DNA of 63,909 bases from Pseudobutyrivibrio xylanivorans DSM 14809 (GCF_900141825.1 NZ_FQYQ01000018.1:1-63909); one strand, 5' to 3'. Counted from the first letter of the stretch, positions 38,052 through 47,542 are shown. Translations and numbers: made by a program. The notes: generated from the sequence alone by a model not told the origin.

Positions 38052-38095
38052 AAAATGATAACTACTCGGAGTATGAGTAGTTATCATTTTTTTTT
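38052..38095 (+). terminator. Rho-independent terminator of the ATP synthase operon
   Basis: A perfect 16-bp stem, AAAATGATAACTACTC (38052-38067) with GAGTAGTTATCATTTT (38075-38090), a 7-base loop and a T run to 38095. Confidence 0.95.
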
Positions 38096-38108
38096 GGGAG
38101 GAAATGGT

Positions 38109-39053
38109 ATGATAATGCAAGAGGAGTATAGTTTCAATTCAGCCGATGGTCACTCGGTGATTCATTGTAGAAAGTGGATTCCAAAGGGGGAGCCTGTTGC
38201 AGTATTGCAGTTGGTGCATGGAATGCTTGAATACATTGAAAGATATGATGAGTTTGCTACATTTTTAGCTGAGAAGGGTTATGTGGTTGTAGGTCATGAT
38301 CATATTGGTCATGGACATTCTGTCGCTAGTGATGACGAGCTTGGCGTTATGACTGGCGTTCATCCATCAGATGATATGGTGGAGGATATTTATACCCACT
38401 ATTCAATTACAAGAAAAGCTTATCCAGCTTTAAAATACTTTATTTTAGGTCACTCTATGGGCTCTTACATGGTAAGAAAGTTCCTTTCTGTAAAGTCAGC
38501 ATACATCGAGGCTATGAGTGGAGCTATCATCATGGGTACTGGTCAGGAGACTGCTGCTACATGTAATGGTGGTTTGGCTGTTATTAAGCTTATTTCTTTA
38601 TTCAGAGGAAAGAATTATAGAAGTACTTTGGTTAGGGATATGAGTTATAGTGCGCCTTATAAAAAGTACGATTGTCTTGGTAAGGATTATGGCAATTCAT
38701 GGCTTACCAAGAATGTTGAAGAGGTAGAGAGATACTACCATGATAAATATTGTACATTCCTGTTTACAGTCAATGCTTATAAGGGACTGGCTGAGGCAGT
38801 TAAATATGATGGCACAGCAGAGTGCGTTGCAAAGATGCGTTCAAGCATGCCATTATTAGTGGTTTCAGGTGATTCTGATCCAGTTGGAAATCTTGGAGTC
38901 GGCACAACAGCAGTATATGAAGCATTCAGAAAAGGTGGTATCAAAGACACCACACTGAAGCTATACAAAGGTGATAGACACGAGATTCTTCACGAGATGG
39001 ATAGAGAGCAGGTATTTGCAGATCTCTACCAGTGGATGGAAGCACATAGATAA
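38109..39053 (+). CDS. Alpha/beta hydrolase (lysophospholipase or monoacylglycerol lipase-like)
   Basis: A 314-residue serine hydrolase. VLQLVHGMLEYIERYDEFATFL (oxyanion region), GHDHIGHGHS and the nucleophile elbow ILGHSMGSYM are those of the serine aminopeptidase S33/monoglyceride lipase group. The acid is in VSGDSDPVG and the His in GDRHEILHE. The ATG at 38109 has GGGAGG seven bases upstream; the frame opens at 38028 but that would run through the ATP synthase terminator. The substrate is not predictable. Confidence 0.88.
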   Translation: MIMQEEYSFNSADGHSVIHCRKWIPKGEPVAVLQLVHGMLEYIERYDEFATFLAEKGYVVVGHDHIGHGHSVASDDELGVMTGVHPSDDMVEDIYTHYSITRKAYPALKYFILGHSMGSYMVRKFLSVKSAYIEAMSGAIIMGTGQETAATCNGGLAVIKLISLFRGKNYRSTLVRDMSYSAPYKKYDCLGKDYGNSWLTKNVEEVERYYHDKYCTFLFTVNAYKGLAEAVKYDGTAECVAKMRSSMPLLVVSGDSDPVGNLGVGTTAVYEAFRKGGIKDTTLKLYKGDRHEILHEMDREQVFADLYQWMEAHR

Positions 39054-39070
39054 TATTTTCTGGAGACGAT

Positions 39071-40114
39071 ATGGATTCACTGGAGCATTTAATTACAAGG
39101 TCAATCAAAACATATTACAAAAATAGGCTTTATGCTCCTATTATATTTCTGGTTATCCTTATGGCATTGGCGGTTATTTTCCCGGTAAAACACATGCTTT
39201 TACCAAGGACATATTCTGCCGATAATGTCAGCCTGTACCAGCTCTACAACAATAAAGAGACCTACGGCAAATTCAAGCTGTCTAATCTTTATTTTACAGG
39301 TTACACCAGTAAGTGGCTGGACAGAACCAGAGGATACTATTACTACACTATGCTGGGTTCGGAGTGTGTTATAGTTCTTTTGGATCCTGACACCTGTGAG
39401 CAGGGAGCACCTACTATAGAACAGCTGACAGTCAGAGGTCAGATTCTTTACGAATCCGAGGCTGCCAGATCACTTCTTTCAAATTTGGCTAGAGACCTTA
39501 ACTGGAGCGAAGATGGCATTTTGTCCACAGTTTCCAGCTATACTATTTCTGAGCCGGATGCCACAGGCTTTGTATCAAAGGCCTTTGAATTTTTTTATGT
39601 TTTAACAGGTGCGTATAGTGCCTTATCGATTATTATATATTGCGTTTTTATAGCTTTTCCTGTAGTATCTATTCCGGTCCAAAAGACCAGAGCTTACGGA
39701 AAGCCTGCCGAGATTTTGGCAGAGGCAGAGGAAGAGCTTGCCACACTTCCACAGTTGGCCACAGAGGATATGTTCATTACGGAGCATTACTTTATTGAGA
39801 CCAGCAGCTATGGCGTGGCTATTGTTCCGATTGATGCCATTATTTGGATTTACAAATATTCCACTATGCATAAGTTTTTATGGCATCATTTCTCAATCAC
39901 CTACACTCTTTATATTACTGCGGCTAAGCGTCACTACATTAAGTGTCCTAAGAATATTAAGAGTGATATCGACGGTATCATGGATTACCTTGCAGAGGCC
40001 AATCACGACATTCTGGTGGGATTCTCAGAGGAGAATCGTCTTAAGGTGGAAGAGATTCAGGACGATTTCGAAATTATTAGAAAGATATCTGGCTTTTTAT
40101 CTAAGAGGGTATAG
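39071..40114 (+). CDS. Membrane protein of unknown function
   Basis: A 347-residue protein with two clear membrane segments, about residues 22-42 (APIIFLVILMALAVIFPV) and 192-213 (ALSIIIYCVFIAFPVV). The 150 residues between them would lie on one side and the C-terminal 130 residues on the other. I recognise no catalytic motif; it resembles uncharacterised Lachnospiraceae proteins of this design. It lies 17 bases after the hydrolase and 3 bases before a methyltransferase, so the three are probably cotranscribed. Confidence 0.75.
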   Translation: MDSLEHLITRSIKTYYKNRLYAPIIFLVILMALAVIFPVKHMLLPRTYSADNVSLYQLYNNKETYGKFKLSNLYFTGYTSKWLDRTRGYYYYTMLGSECVIVLLDPDTCEQGAPTIEQLTVRGQILYESEAARSLLSNLARDLNWSEDGILSTVSSYTISEPDATGFVSKAFEFFYVLTGAYSALSIIIYCVFIAFPVVSIPVQKTRAYGKPAEILAEAEEELATLPQLATEDMFITEHYFIETSSYGVAIVPIDAIIWIYKYSTMHKFLWHHFSITYTLYITAAKRHYIKCPKNIKSDIDGIMDYLAEANHDILVGFSEENRLKVEEIQDDFEIIRKISGFLSKRV

Positions 40115-40117
40115 AAG

Positions 40118-40861
40118 ATGGAAGCTTATACAGGCTTTGCCAGTGTGTATGACAGGTACATGGACAATGTGCCTTACGATACATGGGCAGAAAATATAAA
40201 GACTTTATTTAATAAATTTAATATGCCAATGGAAATAGTTTGTGACCTTGGCTGTGGCACTGGTCAGATTACCAGACGTCTCAAGGCCGCAGGCTATGAC
40301 ATGATTGGTATAGATGTTTCTTATGATATGCTTATGGAGGCAATGGCAGCAGAGGATTCCGAAGGAATCCTTTATCTATGTCAGGACATGCGTGAGTTCG
40401 AGCTGTATGGTACGGTAGGTGCAGTTGTCAGCCTTTGTGACAGTATGAATTATCTTCGTAATTACGAAGAGCTTCTTACAGTTTGCAAGCTTGCAAATAA
40501 TTATCTTGATCCTAAGGGATTGTTTATTTTTGATGTTAAGACAGAGCATTTTTATCAGCAGCTGGGGACCAGCACTATTGCTGAGAATCGTGAAGAGGGT
40601 AGCTTTATCTGGGAAAATGATTATGATTCTTCTACCCGTGATAATGCTTACTATCTTACGATTTATGAAGAGAATGAAGATGGGACTTTCGACAGATATG
40701 AGGAAGAACATCTTCAGCATGCATTTACAATTGAGGAGATCAAAGCAGCCATCAAAGAAAGTGGCTTAGAGCTTTTAGATATTTTAGATGTAGCCACTAT
40801 GTCTGCACCGGCAGAGGATAGTGACAGGTTGTATTTTATAGCAAGAGAGGTAACAAAATAA
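40118..40861 (+). CDS. Class I SAM-dependent methyltransferase
   Basis: A 247-residue cytoplasmic protein. The SAM-binding motif I is VCDLGCGTGQITRRL, with MIGIDVSYDMLMEA as motif II and VVSLCDSMNYL as motif IV. The N terminus (YTGFASVYDRYMDNVPYDTWA) is typical of a common Firmicute group with unknown substrate. It overlaps hslO by one base. Confidence 0.88.
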   Translation: MEAYTGFASVYDRYMDNVPYDTWAENIKTLFNKFNMPMEIVCDLGCGTGQITRRLKAAGYDMIGIDVSYDMLMEAMAAEDSEGILYLCQDMREFELYGTVGAVVSLCDSMNYLRNYEELLTVCKLANNYLDPKGLFIFDVKTEHFYQQLGTSTIAENREEGSFIWENDYDSSTRDNAYYLTIYEENEDGTFDRYEEEHLQHAFTIEEIKAAIKESGLELLDILDVATMSAPAEDSDRLYFIAREVTK

Positions 40862-41730
40862 TGAGTGATTATATAGTTAGAGCAACAGCTGCAAATGATG
40901 CAATCCGCGCATTTGCAATTACAAGTAAAGATATTGTTGAAGAGGCACGCGAGCGTCATAACACTTCTCCTATCGTTACAGCAGCACTTGGCCGTATGCT
41001 TTCTGCTGGCTCAATGATGGGTGTTATGCTTAAGGGCGAAGATGATTTAGTTACTCTTCAGATTCAGGGGTCTGGTCCAATGAAGGGCATCACTGTTACT
41101 GCTAACAGCAAGGGTGAGGTAAAGGGATTCCCTAATGTATCTGTAGTAGACCTTCCACCAAAGAATGGAAAGCTTGATGTAGGTGGAGCTATCGACCTTG
41201 GTATCATGCGAGTTATTAAAGATATGGGTCTTAAAGAGCCTTATGTAGGTACAGTTGAGCTTCAGACAGGCGAAATCGCTGAGGATTTAACATATTACTA
41301 TGCAGTATCAGAGCAGATTCCATCTTCAGTAGGGCTTGGCGTTCTTATGAACAAGGATAATACTGTAAATTGTGCTGGTGGATTTATTATTCAGCTTATG
41401 CCATTTACTTCAGAGGAAGTTATTGCAAAGCTTGAGGAGAACCTTCAGACACTCCCATCTGTTACAGATATGCTCTCTAGCGGAAAGACACCAGAGCAGA
41501 TGCTTGAGACAGTACTTGTTGGTCTTGATATCGACTTCAAGGAGACTTACGAGGTATGCTACAAGTGCGATTGCTCAAGAGACAGAGTTATCAAGAGTCT
41601 TGCATCTCTTGGTAAAGAGGATATGGATGACATCATTTCAGACGGCAAGCCTGTTGAGGTAAGATGCCAGTTCTGCAATGAGGCATATGAGTTTGCTATT
41701 GATGAATTAAAGAGCTTTAGGAAAAATTAA
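40861..41730 (+). CDS. hslO: Redox-regulated chaperone Hsp33
   Basis: A 289-residue zinc-regulated holdase that protects unfolding proteins under oxidative stress. The N-terminal domain (YIVRATAANDAIRAFAITSKDIVEEAR, GRMLSAG, LQIQGSGPM) is conserved. The C-terminal switch has C-x-C in CYKCDCSRDRV and C-x-x-C in CQFCNEA, the four zinc thiolates. It starts within the stop of the methyltransferase gene. Confidence 0.95.
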   Translation: MSDYIVRATAANDAIRAFAITSKDIVEEARERHNTSPIVTAALGRMLSAGSMMGVMLKGEDDLVTLQIQGSGPMKGITVTANSKGEVKGFPNVSVVDLPPKNGKLDVGGAIDLGIMRVIKDMGLKEPYVGTVELQTGEIAEDLTYYYAVSEQIPSSVGLGVLMNKDNTVNCAGGFIIQLMPFTSEEVIAKLEENLQTLPSVTDMLSSGKTPEQMLETVLVGLDIDFKETYEVCYKCDCSRDRVIKSLASLGKEDMDDIISDGKPVEVRCQFCNEAYEFAIDELKSFRKN

Positions 41731-41742
41731 TGATAGATGGTG

Positions 41743-41815
41743 GTTTACAGGGAAAACTTTAGTTGTTTTTCAGTTGTATTTTCATGTAAACTATCACACG
41801 GAACAAGTGTAAACT
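41743..41815. promoter_or_regulatory. Repeated TGTAAAC motifs upstream of the L,D-transpeptidase
   Basis: GTTTACA at 41743-41749, then TGTAAACT at 41785-41792 and 41808-41815, 23 bases apart. They are near the 5' end of a cell-wall gene and may be regulator sites. The spacing does not fit the WalR box. Confidence 0.35.
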
Positions 41816-41838
41816 TTTTACATAAAGGAATTAAGATA

Positions 41839-43545
41839 ATGAGTGGAGTAAAGAAAAAGGCAAAAGCCCAAAGAAAAGCTCATAAATTTTATTTAGATAA
41901 AAGAACAATGCTTCGCATAGAGATAATAGCGGGCATTGTTTTATTTGTGTATCTGGCTGGCAGTATTTTCTTTGGAAGCCATTTCTATATCAGAAGTAGG
42001 GTAAATGGAGTTGGTGCATCATTTAGAACTGCAGAAGGTGCTTACGAAAAGATTCTTTCTAATGCGGATAAATACACCATCACATTTGAAAATGAAGAAG
42101 GCGAAGTGGTTAACGAAGTTAGTGCAGCTGATCTTGGCGTTGATGTTAATTATCAGGTAGACGAGGTACAGGCTCTTCTCGACCAGCAGACAGGTTTTAA
42201 CTGGGTTGGACGTCTTTTAATTCCAGCAGAGAATTATACTAAGACAGGCAACGCCTACGACGAGGCAAAGGTTAAGCAGGTTGCTTCAAGTCTTGATTTT
42301 AGTCACCAGAAGTCTACTAAGGAATCTGAGGATGCTTACATCAAATATGATGGCAACGAATTTGTTATCGTTGATGAGATTTATGGAGACAGAATCGACG
42401 CAGAAGGCGTAGAGGAAGCTATTATATATGCAGTTGAGAATCTTCAGACAAAGATTAATATCTCTGATGGAACATGCTACCATAAGCCAGCTGTTAAGGC
42501 AGAAGATAAAAATATTAATGCAGCAAAAGACCTTCTTAACAAATACATGAATGTTAATATTCATTATGATTTGGGTGAGGGTATCTCAGAGGAAATTCCT
42601 AAGGAAGTTAAGTCTGGATTCTTCAAATGGGATAATGATTTCAAAGTTGAATTTGATAGAGAAGCCATTGGCGAATACGTTAATTCCATGGGTGACAAAT
42701 ATAATACTTATGGAAAGAAAAAGCAGTTTGTCACTACAGAGGGTGAAGAAATAGAGGTTCCAGCAGGTTCATTTGGTTGGAGAATTGCGTATGATGGTGA
42801 GATTGATGCTATCATCGCAGATTTTAAAGCTGGCCAGGATGTGACAAGAGATTTCACATACCTCTATCGTGGAACCAGCCATGGTGAAAAGGATTATGGT
42901 AATTCATATGTTGAAGTAAATCTTACAACTCAGCATGTGTATGTATACAAAGATGGAGCGATGGTTCTTGATACAAGCTGTGTATCAGGTAATATTTCTA
43001 AGGGACATGGTACACACACAGGTGTATATCCAATCGCTTACAAGCAGAAGGATGCTACCCTTAGAGGAGATAATTATGAGTCTCATGTAAATTACTGGAT
43101 GCCATTTAACATGGGCGAAGGTCTTCATGATGCTACTTGGAGATCTAAGTTCGGAGGCACACTTTACAAGACCAGTGGTAGCCACGGTTGTGTGAATCTT
43201 CCACTTTCACAGGCGGAGAAGATTTACGATATCGTTGAGGCTGGTTGGCCAGTAATCGTATTCTATACAGGTGATACTGAAGAGGAGAATTTCAGACTTC
43301 AGAATCCACAGATTGATGTTATGAATCTTATCGCAGATATTGAGACAGTTACCCTTGAGTCTGAGGCAAAGATTGCTCTTGCAAGACAGAAATATGATTC
43401 ACTTTCAGAGGAACAGAAGCCTCTTGTTACGAATTATGAGGATCTTGTAAATGCTGAGCTCGTTCTTCAGACTTTAAAGGCACAGGCAGCGGAGTTGGCA
43501 CCTACAGAGGGAGAAGTTGTAGATGGAAATGCAATCATGGACTAG
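41839..43545 (+). CDS. L,D-transpeptidase (YkuD) with putative peptidoglycan-binding region
   Basis: A 568-residue membrane-anchored cell-wall enzyme making 3-3 or lipoprotein-type crosslinks. A lysine-rich cytoplasmic start is followed by one membrane segment (IEIIAGIVLFVYLAGSIFF). Two repeated substrate-binding-like domains span about 60-340. The YkuD domain has HGTHTGVYPI and the catalytic SGSHGCVNL with Cys451. A coiled, acidic C-terminal tail follows. The ATG at 41839 has AAAGGA upstream; the ORF extends 34 codons further, without an RBS. Confidence 0.92.
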   Translation: MSGVKKKAKAQRKAHKFYLDKRTMLRIEIIAGIVLFVYLAGSIFFGSHFYIRSRVNGVGASFRTAEGAYEKILSNADKYTITFENEEGEVVNEVSAADLGVDVNYQVDEVQALLDQQTGFNWVGRLLIPAENYTKTGNAYDEAKVKQVASSLDFSHQKSTKESEDAYIKYDGNEFVIVDEIYGDRIDAEGVEEAIIYAVENLQTKINISDGTCYHKPAVKAEDKNINAAKDLLNKYMNVNIHYDLGEGISEEIPKEVKSGFFKWDNDFKVEFDREAIGEYVNSMGDKYNTYGKKKQFVTTEGEEIEVPAGSFGWRIAYDGEIDAIIADFKAGQDVTRDFTYLYRGTSHGEKDYGNSYVEVNLTTQHVYVYKDGAMVLDTSCVSGNISKGHGTHTGVYPIAYKQKDATLRGDNYESHVNYWMPFNMGEGLHDATWRSKFGGTLYKTSGSHGCVNLPLSQAEKIYDIVEAGWPVIVFYTGDTEEENFRLQNPQIDVMNLIADIETVTLESEAKIALARQKYDSLSEEQKPLVTNYEDLVNAELVLQTLKAQAAELAPTEGEVVDGNAIMD

Positions 43546-44593
43546 AAACGTTAGAAAAGTAATACCTTACACACCAGGTGAGCAGCCAAAAGTCAAAAAT
43601 ATTATTAAGTTAAATACAAATGAGAATCCATACCCACCAAGTCCTTTGGTGGGTAAAGCTATTTCTGAAGTTAGTATGGATTCTCTTAGAAAATACCCAG
43701 ATCCAGCATGTGTTAATCTGGTTCAGGCAATTGCAGATTATCATAAGAAGGATTCTTCAAGGGTATTTGTAGGAGTTGGCTCAGATGACGTATTAGCAAT
43801 GAGCTTCCTTACATTTTTTAATTCGGACAAGCCAGTTTTATTCCCAGATATTACATATTCTTTCTATGATGTTTGGGCTGATTTATTCAGGATTCCTTAT
43901 GTTCAAAAGCCACTTGATGATTCATTTAAGATTAAAGCATCAGATTATGAGGAAGAGTGCGGCGGTATTGTAATTCCAAATCCTAACGCACCAACAGGTG
44001 TGGCTGAGCCAGTAGAATTTTTTGAAAAGATAGTTGCGGCTCATCCAGAATGCGTAGTTATTATCGATGAGGCCTATGTGGACTTTGGTTCAAAATCTTG
44101 CATCGATTTAACTGATAAATATGATAATGTGCTTGTAGTTCGCACATTCTCAAAATCAAGAGCTATGGCTGGTAATCGTATCGGTTATGCCATTGGCTCA
44201 CCTGAATTGATTAAGTATTTGTCTGACTGCAAATTCTCTTTCAATTCATACACTATGGATACCATCACTTTGGCAGCAGGCGTTGCATCTATTGCTGATG
44301 ATGAGTATTTCAAAGAGAAGATTGATGCTGTTATTGCCACAAGAGAGTGGACTAAAGAGCAGCTTTCTTCATTGGGATTTACCTTCCCAGATTCAATGAG
44401 CAATTTTATTTTTGCAAAGCATGAATCCGTAAATGCGGTATTCATTTTTGAAGAGCTTAAGAAGAGGGGCATCTTTGTCCGTCACTTCTCAAAGCCAGAG
44501 CGCATTGCAGACTACCTTCGTATCAGCATTGGTACAGATGAGGAGATGCAGAGGCTTATAAAAAATATTAAGGAAATTTTAGGAGTAAAGTAA
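43523..44593 (+). CDS. hisC: Histidinol-phosphate aminotransferase-like enzyme
   Basis: A 356-residue PLP enzyme of fold type I. It has KLNTNENPYPPSP, SDDVLAMSFLTFF, IPNPNAPTG, VVIIDEAYVDF and the PLP lysine block VRTFSKSRAMAGNRIGYAIG, all typical of HisC. It would transaminate imidazole acetol phosphate; activity on aromatic amino acids is also common in this group. Its start overlaps the end of the L,D-transpeptidase gene by 23 bases, suggesting coupled translation of unrelated genes. Confidence 0.9.
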   Translation: MEMQSWTRNVRKVIPYTPGEQPKVKNIIKLNTNENPYPPSPLVGKAISEVSMDSLRKYPDPACVNLVQAIADYHKKDSSRVFVGVGSDDVLAMSFLTFFNSDKPVLFPDITYSFYDVWADLFRIPYVQKPLDDSFKIKASDYEEECGGIVIPNPNAPTGVAEPVEFFEKIVAAHPECVVIIDEAYVDFGSKSCIDLTDKYDNVLVVRTFSKSRAMAGNRIGYAIGSPELIKYLSDCKFSFNSYTMDTITLAAGVASIADDEYFKEKIDAVIATREWTKEQLSSLGFTFPDSMSNFIFAKHESVNAVFIFEELKKRGIFVRHFSKPERIADYLRISIGTDEEMQRLIKNIKEILGVK

Positions 44594-45084
44594 TGATTAG
44601 ATATTTAATTGTATTTTTTGTTTCAATGGTACCACTTGTAGAGCTTAGAGGAGCTATTCCATGGGCATATGGATATAAGGCTTTAGATCCAAACTTTAAT
44701 CTTTTAGCATCATATATCATAATTGCAATCGGAAATATGCTTCCAATGCCAATTATTTATTTATTTGCACGTAAGGTTCTTGAGTGGGGTAAGGATAAGC
44801 CAGTTATCGGTGGTTTCTTTACCTTCTGCCTTGAAAAGGGAGAGAAGGGGGGGAAGAAGCTTCAGGAGAAGGCAGGTCGTGGCCTTTTCGTAGCACTTCT
44901 TCTTTTCGTAGGTATTCCAGTTCCAGGAACAGGAGCTTGGACAGGTACACTTGCAGCATCTATTCTTGATATGGATTTCAAGTCAACAATTCTTGCTGTT
45001 GTAGGTGGAATTGCACTTGCAGGTTGTATCGTAGGTTTAGTTTGTACATTAGGTCTTGGTGCTTATATAGGAGTGGCAGCTTAG
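44593..45084 (+). CDS. Putative small multidrug export protein (COG2426)
   Basis: A 163-residue membrane protein with four to five hydrophobic segments. The N terminus (YLIVFFVSMVPLVELRGAIPWAYGY) and LFVGIPVPGTGAWTGTLAAS are conserved in the COG2426 family. The family name is historical and transport has not been shown for most members. It overlaps hisC by one base. Confidence 0.8.
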   Translation: MIRYLIVFFVSMVPLVELRGAIPWAYGYKALDPNFNLLASYIIIAIGNMLPMPIIYLFARKVLEWGKDKPVIGGFFTFCLEKGEKGGKKLQEKAGRGLFVALLLFVGIPVPGTGAWTGTLAASILDMDFKSTILAVVGGIALAGCIVGLVCTLGLGAYIGVAA

Positions 45085-45085
45085 T

Positions 45086-45262
45086 ATGGATACAGCAAAT
45101 ATGTTAATAAACGTAGTTGCAATTTTATCAGGTTTGTTTCTCTACATTGGTATCACTAATACCAAGTGGGGAAAGGAGCATGAAGGATATCAATATGCTA
45201 TCATGCTTGGAACAATTCTCTGTGCGGTTTTAATAGGAGGATTTATCAGATGGCTGGTGTAA
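45086..45262 (+). CDS. Small two-helix membrane protein
   Basis: A 58-residue ORF with two hydrophobic helices, MLINVVAILSGLFLYIGI and YAIMLGTILCAVLIGGFI, joined by a charged loop (TKWGKEHEGYQ). It begins one base after the preceding stop and overlaps the next gene by 13 bases, which is tight operon packing. A GGAG lies about 12 bases upstream. Function unknown. Confidence 0.65.
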   Translation: MDTANMLINVVAILSGLFLYIGITNTKWGKEHEGYQYAIMLGTILCAVLIGGFIRWLV

Positions 45263-45441
45263 AAAGTTCTACAGCATGTGAATACTGCAATAACTTCGTC
45301 TGGGACGAAGAGGATGAGCAGTATTATTGCGAAATGGATATGGATGAAGATGATTACGTTCGTCTTGTTTCAGGTCATTATAAAGAATGTCCTTACTTTG
45401 TAGACGGGGATGAATACAAAGTTGTTAGACATCAGAACTAA
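45250..45441 (+). CDS. Small acidic Cys-rich protein (DUF6472-like)
   Basis: A 63-residue protein. CEYCNNFVWDEEDEQYYCEMDMDEDD and YKECPYF give four cysteines spaced like a small metal-binding site. An AGGAGG lies upstream of the ATG, inside the preceding gene. Similar small proteins occur in many Lachnospiraceae, with unknown role. Confidence 0.8.
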   Translation: MAGVKSSTACEYCNNFVWDEEDEQYYCEMDMDEDDYVRLVSGHYKECPYFVDGDEYKVVRHQN

Positions 45442-45487
45442 GAAATATGTTAGAATTAAGTTAATATAATGGAGGAGGGGTAAGTTT

Positions 45488-47107
45488 ATGAAATTTAAAC
45501 GTTTGGTAAAGGCGTGTGCGGCCGTAATGCTTTCAGCTTCATTAATGCTTTCGACACCGCTCACAGCTAGTGCAGCAGGCATTCAGGGCATTGATGTTTC
45601 CAAATATCAGGGAGGCATTAATTGGGCGGCAGTTGCACAGTCAGGTATTACTTACACATTTATTAAGGTGGGTAGTACAAACACCGGAATAGACCCATAT
45701 TTCGCAGCAAACGTTAAGGGAGCGCAGGCAGCAGGTATACGTACAGGTGTATACATCTATTCGTATGCAACAACAGTTGAGGCTGCCATTCAGGAGGCAC
45801 AGCTTGTAGTACAGTGGATTGAGGGATACAACATCAATTTCCCTGTAGCCTTCGATATTGAGGATAAGACTCAGAAGGGATTGGATGCTAACACATGTAC
45901 AGCCATGGCAAATGCATTTGCCAGTGTTATTAACCAGGCTGGATACACACCAATCCTTTATACATACACTAATTTCTATAAGACACATTTTACATCAGCA
46001 CTTGCATGTGATAAGTGGATTGCTCAGTATGCTGATCACAACGATATTGCAGGATGGCAGATTTGGCAGTACTCTTCAGGAGGAGCAGTACCTGGTGTGA
46101 ATGGACGTGTCGATATGAACGTAGCTGTTAAAGATTACACAGCTTTCATTCCACAGGTTGGTTTACTTGACCTTGGACAGGGCAATGTATTCTTCTACAA
46201 CAACTTCCGTAAGCAGTACGGTTGGGTAGATTTGGCAGGAGTAAAATATCACACAGATCCAGCAACTGGTCTTGTAACCACAGGCTGGTTTGCAGATGAA
46301 ACTGGAGCATATTACTTCCTTCCAGGTGCAGCAAATGCTGTTACAGGTTTAAATACCATCGACAATGGCATTTACTACTTCAACGAGGCTGCACAGCTTC
46401 AGACAGGTTGGATTGACCTTGGTGGAAATACATTCCTCTTTAATCCAGCTGAAAACGGAAAGCTTTACACAGGCTGGTGGAATGATGCAGAAGGCGTTCG
46501 TTACCTTGATGCTACAGATGGTCACATGGTAAAAGGTCTTAATGCCATTGATAAGGATGTATACTACTTCAACGACAAGGGATTCCTTCAGGTTGGATGG
46601 GTTACACTTGATAAGATTACATACATGTTCAATCCATTGGATGGCGGTAAGCTATATAAGGGATGGTGGAACGATGCTACAGGTGTCTACTACTTAGACC
46701 CTACAGATGCACATCGTGTAACAGGACTTGCAGCTATCGATGGAGCAGTATACTACTTCAACGAGCAGGGCCAGATGCAGGTTGGCATAATTAAGGTTAA
46801 CGGATTGACATACTTCTTCGGAGCTGATGGTAAGATGCAGACAGGTATGCAGACTATCGGAGATGGAATCTTCTACTTCGGTGAAGATGGCGCCATGGTT
46901 ACAGGTGCTTTCGCAACAAAGGATGGCATCTACTATGCTGGCAAGGATGGCAAGCTCGTATTCAACCAGGTTGTCACACTTGACAAGAAGCCATACCTCT
47001 TCGGAGCTGATGGCAAGCTCGTAGTTAACCAGCTTGTACAAATCGGTGACATGTACTATCAGACAGATGCAGCTGGCATCGTAATTGCACAGGCTCCAGC
47101 AAAATAA
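45488..47107 (+). CDS. Secreted GH25 lysozyme with cell-wall-binding repeats
   Basis: A 539-residue exported muramidase. The signal peptide spans about residues 1-30 (LVKACAAVMLSASLMLSTPLTASAA). The GH25 domain (GIQGIDVSKYQGGINWAAV, FDIEDKTQ with the catalytic acids, WQIWQYSSGG) ends near residue 215. The C-terminal half holds about ten choline-binding-like repeats with YYF, TGW and GLNAID units (residues about 245-535), which probably anchor it to the wall. RBS GGAGGAGG. It is followed by a terminator. Confidence 0.93.
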   Translation: MKFKRLVKACAAVMLSASLMLSTPLTASAAGIQGIDVSKYQGGINWAAVAQSGITYTFIKVGSTNTGIDPYFAANVKGAQAAGIRTGVYIYSYATTVEAAIQEAQLVVQWIEGYNINFPVAFDIEDKTQKGLDANTCTAMANAFASVINQAGYTPILYTYTNFYKTHFTSALACDKWIAQYADHNDIAGWQIWQYSSGGAVPGVNGRVDMNVAVKDYTAFIPQVGLLDLGQGNVFFYNNFRKQYGWVDLAGVKYHTDPATGLVTTGWFADETGAYYFLPGAANAVTGLNTIDNGIYYFNEAAQLQTGWIDLGGNTFLFNPAENGKLYTGWWNDAEGVRYLDATDGHMVKGLNAIDKDVYYFNDKGFLQVGWVTLDKITYMFNPLDGGKLYKGWWNDATGVYYLDPTDAHRVTGLAAIDGAVYYFNEQGQMQVGIIKVNGLTYFFGADGKMQTGMQTIGDGIFYFGEDGAMVTGAFATKDGIYYAGKDGKLVFNQVVTLDKKPYLFGADGKLVVNQLVQIGDMYYQTDAAGIVIAQAPAK

Positions 47108-47122
47108 GTTATAGAATGATTT

Positions 47123-47155
47123 AGAGGTTTAGCCAGATTGGCTAAACCTCTTTTT
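47123..47155 (+). terminator. Rho-independent terminator after the GH25 gene
   Basis: AGAGGTTTAGCC (47123-47134) pairs with GGCTAAACCTCT (47140-47151), loop of five, then five T. Confidence 0.93.
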
Positions 47156-47200
47156 ATAGTTTGCTTAAATAGATGATTCTTTAGTGTTATATGGCTTCCT

Positions 47201-47537
47201 AAGCATATAATTACTGATATTTTTTAAAAATATATGCTTGAATAAGGGATTCAATGATGATTTTGGACTTGCTAAGCATATAATTATTAACTTTTTTCAA
47301 AAAATATATGCTTGAATAAGCGATTCAATGATGATTTTGGACTTGCTAAGCATATAATTATTAACATTTTTCAAAAAATATATGCTTGAATAAGCGATTC
47401 AATGATGATTTTGGACTTGCTAAGCATATAATTATTAACATTTTTCAAAAATTATATGCTTGAATAAGCTATTCAATGATGATTTTGGGCTTCTCAAGCA
47501 TATAATTTCTAACTTATTTAAAAAATTATATGCTTGA
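47201..47537. repeat. Tandem array of 74-bp repeats, each with a palindrome
   Basis: Units start at 47201, 47274, 47348, 47422 and 47496 (periods 73, 74, 74, 74); the fifth is partial. Each contains about 40 bases flanked by AAGCATATAATT and its inverse AATTATATGCTT or a close variant (9-13 bp arms), then a 34-base stretch with TGATGATTTTGGACTT. The in-between stretches are nearly identical, so this is not CRISPR. It lies between convergent terminators in a 486-base gap without a gene. Confidence 0.9.
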
Positions 47538-47542
47538 CCAGT

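Noticed and set aside
41737-41838. 34-residue N-terminal extension of the L,D-transpeptidase
   Set aside because: No RBS, and the internal ATG at 41839 has AAAGGA and begins the typical Lys-rich cytoplasmic tail.
47201-47537. CRISPR array
   Set aside because: Repeat-like palindromes alternate with 34-base stretches, but those stretches are nearly identical from unit to unit and no cas gene is present, so it is a plain tandem repeat.
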